A stretch of DNA of 46,568 nucleotides from contig JACDNV010000016.1 of assembly GCA_017656425.1 (NCBI GenBank), positions 1-46,568 of the forward strand. The letters run 5' to 3'. The notes under the pieces are model-generated. The model was given only the letters and a program-made list of their open reading frames with translations. It was not told the origin of the DNA and made no database searches. Each line of letters starts with the position of its first letter. Position 1 is the first letter of the stretch. Below, piece after piece: positions 1 to 8,001 of the stretch. This DNA is from Candidatus Neomarinimicrobiota bacterium. Its GTDB lineage: Bacteria; Fidelibacterota; UBA2242; B5-G15. The position numbers and the translations under genes were made by a program.

Positions 1-118
1 ACAGGGGTACCTTTATCTATGTTTGCTAATTTCAACAGAATTCTATTGCATTGCCCCCATCTTATGCTATTCTTGTAATTAAATATTAATTATTTTAAAT
101 TTCCCTGCTTTTTAAAGA

Positions 119-189
119 TGGGGAGTCGTCCAACGGCAGGACACGTGACTCTGGATCACGGTATCGGGGTTCGAATCCCTGCTCCCCAG
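119..189 (+). tRNA. tRNA-Gln (anticodon CUG)
   Basis: The sequence folds as a complete cloverleaf. The acceptor stem TGGGGAG pairs with CTCCCCA. The anticodon stem CGTGA/TCACG carries loop CTCTGGA (anticodon CTG). The T arm is CGGGG-TTCGAAT-CCCTG. The U1-A72 pair and G discriminator at 189 are typical of bacterial tRNA-Gln. No CCA is encoded. It lies 86 bases before tRNA-Glu on the same strand and is probably co-transcribed with it. GatB in this window suggests that Gln-tRNA may be made by amidating Glu-tRNA, though this is inference because GatA and GatC are not seen. Confidence 0.95.
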
Positions 190-275
190 CTATCGATCTC
201 TGATTTAAATTTTTTATAACGAAAATTACTCGGTTCTTTGACTTTAGCACTTTAAAAAATTTTTTTACCGGTAAT

Positions 276-348
276 GGCGCATTCGTCCAGCGGCCCAGGA
301 CGCCGGCCTCTCACGCCGGAAACAGGGGTTCGAGTCCCCTATGCGCTA
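276..348 (+). tRNA. tRNA-Glu (anticodon CUC)
   Basis: The acceptor stem GGCGCAT pairs with ATGCGCT, with a terminal G-U pair. The anticodon stem CCGGC/GCCGG carries loop CTCTCAC (anticodon CTC). The T arm is AGGGG-TTCGAGT-CCCCT. The TTCGTCCAG D-arm start and the CGGAAACA variable region match bacterial tRNA-Glu. No CCA is encoded. Confidence 0.95.
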
Positions 349-391
349 CAAATTTTATATAGAAATAAAAAATAGTGTCCTAAAGTATAAA

Positions 392-409
392 TTTCCTTCG
401 GAAAGTTTT
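392..409 (+). terminator. Weak hairpin-plus-T terminator after the tRNAs
   Basis: A 5-bp stem, TTTCC/GGAAA with a TTC loop, is followed by G and TTTT. It sits 44 bases after tRNA-Glu. The stem is short, so termination is only plausible. Confidence 0.3.
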
Positions 410-561
410 AATAACTTTTTTTGTCACTTTATTATCAAATTGGCCTATACCTGTGAGAGTATATTTCTGTAAGCTTGGGATTTATTTAATTACTTTCTAA
501 AAATTCTTATAATAGCATAATCCATTTAAATGAACTTTCCAGCGCAAAGGATAAAAAATTA

Positions 562-589
562 TTGACATAATATCATCCTGCATTTATTT
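562..589 (+). promoter_or_regulatory. Orphan sigma70-like promoter
   Basis: A consensus -35 TTGACA (562-567) is followed by a 16-base spacer and TTTATT (584-589, 4 of 6 matches). It points toward the convergent AAA gene, and no plus-strand gene follows until the severed secretion tail at 2178. It may be what remains of the promoter of a gene interrupted by the block 628-2170. This is inference only. Confidence 0.3.
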
Positions 590-627
590 TTCAAAAAATG
601 GCCGGGAATTGATTGAAAAAATTTTTA

Positions 628-670
628 AGAAACCTATTTCCACTGGCGTAAGCGAGCTAAATGGGTTTCT
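628..670 (-). terminator. 12-bp stem hairpin, probable terminator of the AAA/DUF4143 gene; copy 1 of a repeat
   Basis: AGAAACCTATTT (628-639) pairs with AAATGGGTTTCT (659-670) over 12 bp with one G-T pair. On the minus strand the hairpin follows the AAA gene stop by about 20 bases, and a run of six T begins a few bases beyond it. The loop and right arm contain AAGCGAGCTAAA (650-661), which recurs exactly at 2157-2168 on the other side of the AAA gene. Confidence 0.55.
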
Positions 671-691
671 TTCCAGACAACTTCTTCTCTT

Positions 692-2017
692 CTATCCCGT
701 CGTGCACGATATCGCTAGCTCAGGAAAGAGGTTGATGGCATAAAGAGGATAATTACAAACTATTCCATCCTTTCTCAGATTGAGCAATGTTGTTCTGGAG
801 AGGAAATTTGGCTTATATCTCTCATAGTAGGATCTCAAGCTTTTGCCTTTTGGGTTAATACCTGCTTTTACTTCTAATGGAAAAATCTGACTTTTATATT
901 CGATTACAAAGTCTACCTCCGCCTTACCGGTTGGACTCTTCCAGTAAAACAAATCAACCTCTTTTAATGCTTTTAACTGCTGGGCAACATAGTTTTCGAT
1001 GAAAGCTCCTTTAAACTCAGTGAAAAGTTTATCCCCTCTCAGGAAAAGCTCAGGTGAGAGGCGGGACATGGTGCCAAGCAATCCCACATCCAGTGTAAAA
1101 ACCTTAAAGGAATTGTGCTCTTTATAACCATGAAGCGGCAACCTCGGCGCAGTTATGTTATAGGCTCTGAGAATCAATCCTGCATTCTCCAGCCACTGAA
1201 GGGCTGATTCATATTCTCTGGCTCTGGCGCTTTTTCGAATTGCTGTAAATATGAACTTTTTATTTTCTCTGGCAAGTTGTCCGGGAATTGAATTCCAGAT
1301 AAGATTTAGTTTCTGTACCTCTGCGGGAGAGGCGTGTTTTGCAAAATCAAGTATATAGGAATCTATTATGTCCCTGTGAACTTTTCTTGCTTCCTGAAAG
1401 TCTCCGGTATATATGTATCGCTGGACTGCTTCCGGCATTCCCCCTATGAAAAGATAAGTTTTGAGAGTCTCTATAAGTTCGTTGTGGAATGGAAGAGGAA
1501 GAGGTGAAAAATCGACAATATTCTCAAGATAATCCCGTAATTCATGCTTCCCTACAGCGTCCAGAAACTCAAGAAATGTCATGGGGTATAGATTAAGGAA
1601 ATTTACTTTACCAACGGGGAATGATTGAGGCGTTGACAGCATGATGCCTATCAGAGAGCCTGCCGCCGCGATATGGTATTCCTTTGATTCCTCGGAAAAA
1701 TACTTCAATGAATTCAATGCACGATTGGATTCCTGAATCTCATCAAAAATAATCAAAGTGGTATCGGGTTTTATTTCCTTTTTGAAATAAATTGAGAGAT
1801 TGCGAATTATTCTCTCGGGCTCAATCTTTCCCTGGAAGAAATCCGCAAGGTCAGGATTTTCTTCAAAATTCAGATAAACAAAATCTTTATACTCCCTGCG
1901 CCCAAATTCCTTCAGGATGAACGTTTTTCCGACCTGCCTTGCCCCCTTTAGAATCAGAGACTTGCGGTATTTCGAGCTCTTCCATTCCAGCAATTTTGGA
2001 TAGATATCTCTTTTCAT
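692..2017 (-). CDS. AAA+ ATPase with C-terminal DUF4143 domain
   Basis: 441 aa, the usual length for the ATP-binding AAA_14/DUF4143 family. Walker A is GARQVGKT near residues 25-32, Walker B is LIIFDEIQE near residue 88, and a sensor-like AAGSLIG segment follows. The C-terminal half (about 200-430) has the SPTGKAEVDFVI and LEVKAG segments typical of DUF4143, which resemble a nuclease-like fold. Family members are common as scattered, laterally moved genes with no settled function; roles in toxin-antitoxin-like or mobile settings have been suggested. The gene stands alone, is visibly GC-richer than its neighbours, and is bracketed by AAGCGAGCTAAA repeats with its own promoter/operator and terminator-like hairpin. 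This suggests recent acquisition. The ATG at 2017 is the first start. Confidence 0.85.
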   Translation of the reverse strand: MKRDIYPKLLEWKSSKYRKSLILKGARQVGKTFILKEFGRREYKDFVYLNFEENPDLADFFQGKIEPERIIRNLSIYFKKEIKPDTTLIIFDEIQESNRALNSLKYFSEESKEYHIAAAGSLIGIMLSTPQSFPVGKVNFLNLYPMTFLEFLDAVGKHELRDYLENIVDFSPLPLPFHNELIETLKTYLFIGGMPEAVQRYIYTGDFQEARKVHRDIIDSYILDFAKHASPAEVQKLNLIWNSIPGQLARENKKFIFTAIRKSARAREYESALQWLENAGLILRAYNITAPRLPLHGYKEHNSFKVFTLDVGLLGTMSRLSPELFLRGDKLFTEFKGAFIENYVAQQLKALKEVDLFYWKSPTGKAEVDFVIEYKSQIFPLEVKAGINPKGKSLRSYYERYKPNFLSRTTLLNLRKDGIVCNYPLYAINLFPELAISCTTG

Positions 2018-2080
2018 GATGGCAATATAATAAAATAAAAACGGTTATGCAAGCTTTTCCTTTTGATATTGTGATATTAT

Positions 2081-2106
2081 TCACATTATAGAACCGAATA
2101 ATGTGA
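2081..2106 (-). promoter_or_regulatory. Promoter -10 overlapped by a 9-bp inverted repeat (operator) for the AAA gene
   Basis: TCACATTAT (2081-2089) and ATAATGTGA (2098-2106) form a perfect 9-bp inverted repeat with an 8-base centre. On the minus strand the repeat contains a consensus TATAAT (2090 down to 2085), about 70 bases upstream of the AAA gene start. No good -35 was found. A dyad over a -10 box is the usual layout of a repressor site. The regulator is unknown. Confidence 0.5.
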
Positions 2107-2141
2107 TGTTAATTGCAATTTAGAATAACCTTATAAAAAAC

Positions 2142-2170
2142 CGTTTCCGCGAACGCAAGCGAGCTAAACG
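2142..2170. repeat. Repeat copy 2 (AAGCGAGCTAAA element)
   Basis: AAGCGAGCTAAA (2157-2168) repeats 650-661 exactly. In both copies the 12-mer is preceded by TTTCC plus eight variable bases. The outer pairing is kept by different bases: ATTT with AAAT in copy 1, and CGTTT (2142-2146) with AAACG (2166-2170) here. This suggests a conserved small hairpin element flanking the AAA gene. Confidence 0.45.
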
Positions 2171-2177
2171 TCCCTGA

Positions 2178-2366
2178 AAAGAGCATGTTTCGTTGCAGGT
2201 CTATGACCTTAAAGGAAAGCTCGTCGAAACTCTTGTTGAACAAGTTCAAAGACCAGGAACCTACAAAGTTGATTTTGATGCAAACAGCTATTCCTCTGGA
2301 ATTTACATTTATACAATTCGCGTCGGAAACAAAATCCGAAGCAGAAAAATGGCAATTGTGAAGTAA
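2178..2366 (+). pseudogene. Severed C-terminal secretion/sorting tail (Por/FlgD-like) of a lost secreted protein
   Basis: The open frame gives 62 residues with no usable start and a TGA directly upstream (2175-2177). It reads through VSLQVYDLKGKLVETLV, PGTYKVDF, SSGIYIYTIRVG and ends KMAIVK. This is the beta-sandwich tail found at the C-terminus of secreted proteins in FCB bacteria (T9SS type A sorting or FlgD Ig-like). Nothing coding for the body of the protein remains upstream; the frame breaks within ten bases of repeat copy 2. It is a gene remnant, possibly truncated by the event that placed the AAA gene here. It also supports an FCB-type host. Confidence 0.75.
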
Positions 2367-2461
2367 TTTGTCTATATTAAGTTTTATACTTGCATTATTT
2401 TATAAAATTAGTAAATTTTTCTAACATTTTGATAACCTTTAATCATAAAAATGGGGATTAT

Positions 2462-3529
2462 ATGAAAAGAATAGCTGTTATTATATCAATGTTTTTAGTT
2501 GTTTTTGCTTTTCCTAAGGACAAAAAGAATATAAAAGATTGGTGGAATTCAGGGATTCCGACAATTGAAGTTTATAAAGAAAGTACTGATAAACTTCCTA
2601 TTATAAAGGTTAAAGGTGCAAGATTTGTTAATTGCGATGGAGATACTATTTTGTTTAGAGGTGTTAATATAGCTGATCCTGATAAACTTGATGATCTTGG
2701 TCTCTGGAATAAGGATTTCTTTTTATCTATAAAAAAATTAGGAGCAAATATAATCAGAATACCAGTTCATCCATATGCTTGGCGACAGAGAGGAAAAGAT
2801 GAATATTTAAGGCTACTTGATAAAGCTGTAAAATATTGTTCAGAATATGATATATATATCATCATAGAGTGGCATTCGATTGGGAACCTTGTGCTTGAGA
2901 TTTTTCAGGATTATTATCACAAAACGACAAAGGCTGAGACGTTTGATTTCTGGCGAACAATAGCAATTAGATATAATGGGCATAGTACTATTGCTTTTTA
3001 TGAATTATTTAACGAGCCAGCAGTGAAAGGTGGTCAATTCGGTCCAATGTCCTGGCATGAATGGAAAGAACTTGTTGAAAAAATGATTATTTTGATACGT
3101 GCGTATGATCCTGAAACAGTAATCTTAGTGGGTGGTTTGGACTGGGCTTATGATTTGACTCATGTAAAATATGATCCTGTAAATGCAGAAAATATTGGAT
3201 ATGTGACACACCCATATCCATTTAAAAGAAAAGAACCATGGGAACCAAAGTGGGAGGAAAATTTTGGTTTCCTTGCTAGAAAGTATCCCGTTCTTGCTAC
3301 TGAAATTGGTTTCTGGTTAGGACCTAGTGAGGAAATCACAAAAAATCACTATGCTTATCGCATAATTAAATACTTAGAGAAAAGAGGTATCGGTTGGTTG
3401 GCTTGGATTTATGATGATAAATGGATGCCAGCATTATTGAAGTCATACGATGGATATAAATTGAATAAAGTAGGGGAGTTTTTTAAAAAAGCTTTAAAAG
3501 GAGAAATTCAAAAAGAATTTAGTGAATAA
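2462..3529 (+). CDS. Secreted glycoside hydrolase family 5 (cellulase-like)
   Basis: 355 aa from the ATG at 2462. The frame is open further upstream, but 2462 is followed by a clear signal peptide (basic start, hydrophobic core to about residue 16) and is preceded by ATGGGGAT, a weak ribosome site. The GH5 barrel landmarks are in order: RIPVHPY near 99, IIEWHS near 135, FNEP with acid/base Glu185, HPYPF at 250-254, and nucleophile Glu281 in ATEIG, then GWLAW near 311. Known members cleave beta-1,4-glucans or mannans after export. The substrate cannot be read from the sequence. It stands alone, with THX following after 53 bases. It has no binding module and no sorting tail of its own. Confidence 0.9.
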   Translation: MKRIAVIISMFLVVFAFPKDKKNIKDWWNSGIPTIEVYKESTDKLPIIKVKGARFVNCDGDTILFRGVNIADPDKLDDLGLWNKDFFLSIKKLGANIIRIPVHPYAWRQRGKDEYLRLLDKAVKYCSEYDIYIIIEWHSIGNLVLEIFQDYYHKTTKAETFDFWRTIAIRYNGHSTIAFYELFNEPAVKGGQFGPMSWHEWKELVEKMIILIRAYDPETVILVGGLDWAYDLTHVKYDPVNAENIGYVTHPYPFKRKEPWEPKWEENFGFLARKYPVLATEIGFWLGPSEEITKNHYAYRIIKYLEKRGIGWLAWIYDDKWMPALLKSYDGYKLNKVGEFFKKALKGEIQKEFSE

Positions 3530-3582
3530 AATTTCTTGATTAATTATATTTTCATCAGTTAATTGATACTTCAGGAGGTGAA

Positions 3583-3711
3583 ATGGGAAAAGGAGACAGG
3601 AGAACCCGTCGTGGTAAAATATTCAGGGGGACTTTTAATAAGAAAAAATTCAAAAAGAAAAAACTGAAAAAAAGACTGGCAAAGCAGAAAAACTCGGGTA
3701 TGACCTCTTGA
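3583..3711 (+). CDS. 30S ribosomal protein THX-like (bTHX), 42 aa
   Basis: A 42-residue, very basic protein starting MGKGDRRTRRGKIFRG, which is the recognisable start of the THX/S31 family that stabilises the 30S head in Thermus and many FCB bacteria. A near-perfect AGGAGGTG lies at 3573-3580, three bases before the ATG. After about residue 19 the protein is a lysine-rich tail, longer than in minimal THX proteins. Its stop overlaps the TTG start of cutA (TTGA), so the two are probably translationally coupled. It is short enough to be missed by length-filtered gene callers. Confidence 0.85.
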   Translation: MGKGDRRTRRGKIFRGTFNKKKFKKKKLKKRLAKQKNSGMTS

Positions 3712-4034
3712 TTAACAATAAAGTTATTATTATAATAACAACATCTGACAATAAAGATGAATTAATAAAGTTATCGGACTATGTGCTTGATAAAAAATTA
3801 GCAGGATGTACACAAATAGTTGGTCCTATAATAAGTAAATACTGGTGGGAAGGTAAAATAGAAAAGTCTGATGAGTATTTACTTTTAATAAAAACACTAA
3901 CAGAGAGGTTTGAAGATATCAGAAAAATTATAACTGATATGCATTCCTATTCGACTCCTGAAATAATTGGAATAGAAATAGATAATATAAGCGAACAATA
4001 TTATAAATGGTTAATTTCAATAGTAAAAGGATAA
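3708..4034 (+). CDS. cutA: CutA1-like protein (divalent cation tolerance family)
   Basis: 108 aa, full length for CutA1. It shows the N-terminal beta strand with TTSDN, LDKKLAGCTQI near residue 30, the YWWEGKIEKSDEYLLLIKT strand pair and YSTPEIIGIEI near 85. CutA1 is a very stable ferredoxin-like trimer linked to copper tolerance, though its real role is unsettled. The start is a TTG that shares four bases with the THX stop. No separate strong ribosome site is visible, which fits coupling. Confidence 0.9.
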   Translation: MINNKVIIIITTSDNKDELIKLSDYVLDKKLAGCTQIVGPIISKYWWEGKIEKSDEYLLLIKTLTERFEDIRKIITDMHSYSTPEIIGIEIDNISEQYYKWLISIVKG

Positions 4035-4075
4035 TTGCCAAATAAAATTAATTAGTTAATAGGGGAGAAAAAATC

Positions 4076-5878
4076 TTGTGTGGAATTTTCGGTTTTATAG
4101 GGAGTGATAATGTAGCGGGTATTTTAATAGATGGATTGAGGAAACTGGAATATAGAGGATATGACAGTGCAGGTATTTGTGTAAAAGAAGAAAATCAACT
4201 GAAAATAGTAAAGAAAAAAGGTAAAGTTGATGATTTAGCACGTGAAGTAAAAAAAACTGATATAAACGGAGTTGTTGGAATTGCTCATACCAGATGGGCG
4301 ACTCATGGAGAACCTAATTCATTAAATGCTCATCCACATTTTGACTGCAAAGGCGAAATTGCGATTGTACATAATGGTATAATAGAAAATTATGAGGCGT
4401 TAAAAGAGGTATTGATAGATGAGGGGCACATATTTCGATCAGATACAGATACAGAGATTTTAGTACACCTTATTGAAAAATTTTATAGTGGTAATCTTGA
4501 ACAAGCAGTGATTGAAGCTTTAAAACTAATCGATGGTACATATGGTATTGCAGCAATATCAAAAAATGAAGATAAAATTGTCGTAGCAAGAAAAAGCTCA
4601 CCTATAATACTTGGTATTTCCAGTGAGTGCAAAATTGTATCTTCAGACGCAGTGGCAATTTTAGAGCACACTAAAAACGTTATTTTTCTCCACGATAAGG
4701 AAATAGCCGTTTTAACAAAGGATAATATCAAGACTTACGATTTAAACGGACAGGCAATTGACAAAAAGGTCGAGGAAATAAAATGGAGTATAGAACAGAT
4801 CGAAAAAAAGGGTTATAAGCACTTCATGCTCAAAGAAATTTTTGAGCAACCCGAATCAATTCAAAATGTAACAAGGGGAAGATTTAAAGAAGGTAAAATA
4901 AAATTTAGTTTTGAATTAGAACCCAATGATATATCCAGAATAATTATTATAGGCTGTGGCACCAGCTGGCATGCTGCTTTGATAGGAAAATATATTTTAG
5001 AAAAATATGTATCAATTCCCGTTGAAGTTGATTATGCCTCAGAGTTTAGATACAGAGATATAGTGTTAAATGGAAAGGAACTTGTAATTTTTATTTCACA
5101 ATCAGGAGAAACGGCGGATACATTGGCAGCTCTTCGAGAGGTAAGAAAATATAAATCAATTACGACTTTTGGAATCGTCAATGTAGTAGGTTCATCGATT
5201 GCCCGTGAAGTGGATATGGGTATTTATCTGCATGCTGGACCTGAAATTGGTGTTGCAAGTACAAAAGCGTTTACCTCACAGATAATGGCGCTCTTTCTGC
5301 TTGGCTTATACTTAAAATCAAAAAAGGGAAATGAAATTGAAAAATTTATCATTGAAGAAATAAATAATATTCATAAAAAGATAGAACAGGCTTTAAATAA
5401 CCATGAACTCGTACATTCAATTGCGTTGAAGTATAAGAATGCAAGAAATTTTTTATACCTTGGCCGTGGTATCAATTTCCCAGTAGCCCTTGAGGGAGCA
5501 TTAAAATTAAAAGAAATATCTTACATTCACGCGGAAGGATATCCAGCAGCAGAAATGAAGCACGGACCTATCGCATTAATAGACAGAAACATGCCTGTTG
5601 TATTTATTGCAACACAGGGAAGACTCTTTGAAAAAGTCCTAAGCAATATGGAAGAAGTAAAAGCCAGACAGGGCAAAATAATAACAATAACAGATTATGA
5701 ATGTAGACAGTTAAAAAATTTGAGTGATGAAATAATATTAATCCCAGATACAATCGAGGAGATATCACCCATTATAAATATTATACCATTACAACTTCTT
5801 GCATATCATATTGCCGATGAAAAAGGATTAAATGTTGATAAACCTCGCAATTTAGCTAAATCTGTGACTGTTGAATAA
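4076..5878 (+). CDS. glmS: Glutamine-fructose-6-phosphate aminotransferase (isomerizing)
   Basis: 600 aa, full length. It makes glucosamine-6-phosphate from fructose-6-phosphate and glutamine, the first step to UDP-GlcNAc for peptidoglycan. The start is a TTG after AGGGGAG and gives MCGIFGF, so Cys2 is the exposed N-terminal nucleophile. The glutaminase domain covers about 1-220 (TRWATHGEP, HNGIIEN). Two SIS sugar-isomerase domains follow, with GCGTSWHAA and SQSGETADT. The C-terminus KPRNLAKSVTVE is the canonical GlmS end that shapes the active site. Only 41 bases separate it from cutA, too few for a glmS ribozyme. Confidence 0.97.
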   Translation: MCGIFGFIGSDNVAGILIDGLRKLEYRGYDSAGICVKEENQLKIVKKKGKVDDLAREVKKTDINGVVGIAHTRWATHGEPNSLNAHPHFDCKGEIAIVHNGIIENYEALKEVLIDEGHIFRSDTDTEILVHLIEKFYSGNLEQAVIEALKLIDGTYGIAAISKNEDKIVVARKSSPIILGISSECKIVSSDAVAILEHTKNVIFLHDKEIAVLTKDNIKTYDLNGQAIDKKVEEIKWSIEQIEKKGYKHFMLKEIFEQPESIQNVTRGRFKEGKIKFSFELEPNDISRIIIIGCGTSWHAALIGKYILEKYVSIPVEVDYASEFRYRDIVLNGKELVIFISQSGETADTLAALREVRKYKSITTFGIVNVVGSSIAREVDMGIYLHAGPEIGVASTKAFTSQIMALFLLGLYLKSKKGNEIEKFIIEEINNIHKKIEQALNNHELVHSIALKYKNARNFLYLGRGINFPVALEGALKLKEISYIHAEGYPAAEMKHGPIALIDRNMPVVFIATQGRLFEKVLSNMEEVKARQGKIITITDYECRQLKNLSDEIILIPDTIEEISPIINIIPLQLLAYHIADEKGLNVDKPRNLAKSVTVE

Positions 5879-5964
5879 AATCCACTTTGATAAAATACCG
5901 ATATATTTTACATTTCTGGCGTTTTTATAAATCATTAGCAACAATATCTGCTGGAGGGAATCAG

Positions 5965-7284
5965 ATGGTAGAAAAAGCAAAAAAAGATGGTGTGCAATTC
6001 GTGAGTCTACAATTTTCGGACCTGCTTGGTATTCCGAAGGAAATAATAATACCAGTAGATGAGCTTGATAAAGCATTAAGCGAGGGTATATGGTTCGATG
6101 GCTCCTCAATAGAAGGATTTGCAAGAATTCAGGAAAGTGACCAGTTTTTAAGACCTGATGAATCTACTTACGCGATTATTCCATGGCTTGAAGAAGGTGG
6201 CAGGACTGCAAGATTTATTTGCGATATATTCAAACCTGACGGTACTCCTTCAAATCTCGATCCGAGAAGAATACTCAAAAGAGCTTTAAAGGAAGCAAAA
6301 GATATGGGTTTTGAATTTAATGTAGGACCTGAATTGGAATTTTATCTTGTGGTTCCCGATGAAAATGGTAATATCAAACCGTTGGATAGTTATGGATATT
6401 TTGACTTCTCACCACATCTTGGTTATAAAATTCTAAAGGAAATAAATCAGGCTCTGAAACAATTTGGAATAACAGTCGAAGCATCGCATCATGAAGTAGC
6501 CTCTGGTCAATATGAAATTGATTTTAGATATGGTGACGCATTAAGTATTGCTGATAAAGTCCTTACTCTAAAGTATACTGTTAAAAAAATTGCTCAGATG
6601 CATGGATTAAAAGCCACCTTTATGCCGAAACCCTTCTTTGGAATGAATGGCTCCGGTATGCATACCCATTTAAGCCTTTGGGACGAGAAAAATAAAAGAA
6701 ACGCTTTCTATGATTATGATGAGAAAGATAAATATAAGCTATCGGATGTGGCATACCATTTCCTGAGTGGAGTGATAAAACATATAAAAGCAATGTCTGC
6801 TATACTTAGTCCAACGGTTAATTCTTATAAAAGACTTGTGGCTGGCTACGAGGCACCTGTTTACATCTCATGGGCATGTATGAATAGGTCAGCATTAATT
6901 AGGGTACCGCAGTGGTTCAAAACCAAGCCGTCTTCATCAAGGATTGAGTTAAGAAATCCTGATCCATCATGTAATCCTTATCTCGCATTTGCCACTGTAT
7001 TAAAAGCCGGCCTTGATGGTATTAAAAACAAATTAACTCCACCTGAACCTGTTGAAGAAAACATCTACGAAATGGATGATATAGAAAGACATGAAAGAAA
7101 ACTTGACTCATTACCATTTTCACTCTACGATGCCATATTAGAGATGAGTAAAGATGAATTAATCAGAGATACTCTTGGAGATGAAATGTTTGAAAGATAT
7201 ATACAGATAAAAAATAAGGAATATGACGATTTTAGAATACGAGTTACAAACTGGGAAGTTGAGAAATATGTAGACCTTTATTAA
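5965..7284 (+). CDS. glnA: Glutamine synthetase, type I-alpha
   Basis: 439 aa from the ATG at 5965, which follows GGAGGG (5953-5958) with good spacing; the in-frame ATG at 5887 lacks a ribosome site and would add a non-homologous extension. The enzyme joins ammonia to glutamate using ATP. The beta-grasp domain has FDGSSIEGFARIQESD (about 44-59). The catalytic domain has NVGPELEFYL, GSGMHTHLSL and RIELRNPDPSCNPYLA. Arg54 in GFARI corresponds to the Arg of Bacillus GS that governs feedback inhibition. The adenylylation-loop consensus of the beta subtype is replaced by NIYEMDDIERHE. It is therefore probably regulated by feedback rather than adenylylation. Confidence 0.96.
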   Translation: MVEKAKKDGVQFVSLQFSDLLGIPKEIIIPVDELDKALSEGIWFDGSSIEGFARIQESDQFLRPDESTYAIIPWLEEGGRTARFICDIFKPDGTPSNLDPRRILKRALKEAKDMGFEFNVGPELEFYLVVPDENGNIKPLDSYGYFDFSPHLGYKILKEINQALKQFGITVEASHHEVASGQYEIDFRYGDALSIADKVLTLKYTVKKIAQMHGLKATFMPKPFFGMNGSGMHTHLSLWDEKNKRNAFYDYDEKDKYKLSDVAYHFLSGVIKHIKAMSAILSPTVNSYKRLVAGYEAPVYISWACMNRSALIRVPQWFKTKPSSSRIELRNPDPSCNPYLAFATVLKAGLDGIKNKLTPPEPVEENIYEMDDIERHERKLDSLPFSLYDAILEMSKDELIRDTLGDEMFERYIQIKNKEYDDFRIRVTNWEVEKYVDLY

Positions 7285-7289
7285 TTAAA

Positions 7290-7994
7290 TTGAAGCACAC
7301 AATCGGCATAGACTCATGTAAATATGGTTGGATTGTCACTGCTTTTCCAATTAAAGGTAATGAATTACTCTGGCTGAGAATAGTAAAAAATTTATCTGAA
7401 TTACACACTCTGATAAAGAATTCAGTTGCTACCTTTATAGATATACCAATAGCTTTATCTGACTCATCAGAAGATAGACAATGTGATGTAATAGCACGAA
7501 AGTTGTTAAAAAAGAGAGCTTCGTCTGTTTTTAAAGCTCCACATATAGGCAGTTTATCATGTAAAAATTATTTTGAAGCCAAAAAATGTAATCTATCAGC
7601 TACAGATAAATCAATGCCAATTCAGACGTGGAATATTATTCCTAAAATCATAGAAACCAGAAATCTAATTTTAAAGGATGCTACTTTAAAGGAAGTTATT
7701 AAAGAGTCTCATCCCGAATTGGCCTTTATGCATTTAAATAGTATGGTAAATCTAAGCTACAGTAAACATTCAAAGAAGGGAATAGCTGAAAGGATTAATA
7801 TTTTGAATAAACATACAGAAAAAAGCAAATTATACAGTCTAATTGAAAATTTGAATTCGAAAAGACTTTTACCTGACTTACTGGATTCTTTATCACTTTC
7901 TATTGTAAGCTCTAAATTTTACAATAACTATATCACAATTCCTGAAGATTCGATATTTGATATAACAGGATTATTAATGCAGATTACTTTTTAG
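7290..7994 (+). CDS. DUF429 family protein (predicted RNase H-fold nuclease)
   Basis: 234 aa. DUF429 landmarks are visible in order: GIDSCKYGWIV at the N-terminus, FIDIPIAL near 50, RQCDVIARKLLKKRASSVF near 63-81, QTWNIIPKI near 112 and ESHPELAF near 138. The family is predicted to have an RNase H-like fold with acidic catalytic residues. Its function is unknown. The TTG start lies five bases after the glutamine synthetase stop, and mntP follows after seven bases, so it is an operon member. No metabolic link to GS is evident. Confidence 0.8.
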   Translation: MKHTIGIDSCKYGWIVTAFPIKGNELLWLRIVKNLSELHTLIKNSVATFIDIPIALSDSSEDRQCDVIARKLLKKRASSVFKAPHIGSLSCKNYFEAKKCNLSATDKSMPIQTWNIIPKIIETRNLILKDATLKEVIKESHPELAFMHLNSMVNLSYSKHSKKGIAERINILNKHTEKSKLYSLIENLNSKRLLPDLLDSLSLSIVSSKFYNNYITIPEDSIFDITGLLMQITF

Positions 7995-8001
7995 GAGAAG
8001 T

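Larger units (their letters stand above)
349..691. other. Gene-free stretch between tRNA-Glu and the AAA gene
   Basis: No coding region is recognisable here. It holds a small TTTCC-TTC-GGAAA hairpin followed by TTTT (392-409), which could end the tRNA transcript. A TTGACA box at 562-567 is followed 16 bases later by TTTATT, a possible plus-strand promoter with no intact gene in front of it. The hairpin/repeat element at 628-670 is listed separately. Confidence 0.6.

Noticed and set aside
2390-2461. N-terminal extension of the GH5 gene
   Set aside because: The ATG at 2462 begins a clear signal peptide; the extension would bury it and has no ribosome site.
4035-4075. glmS ribozyme
   Set aside because: Only 41 bases separate cutA from glmS, too short for the ribozyme, and its conserved core is not visible.
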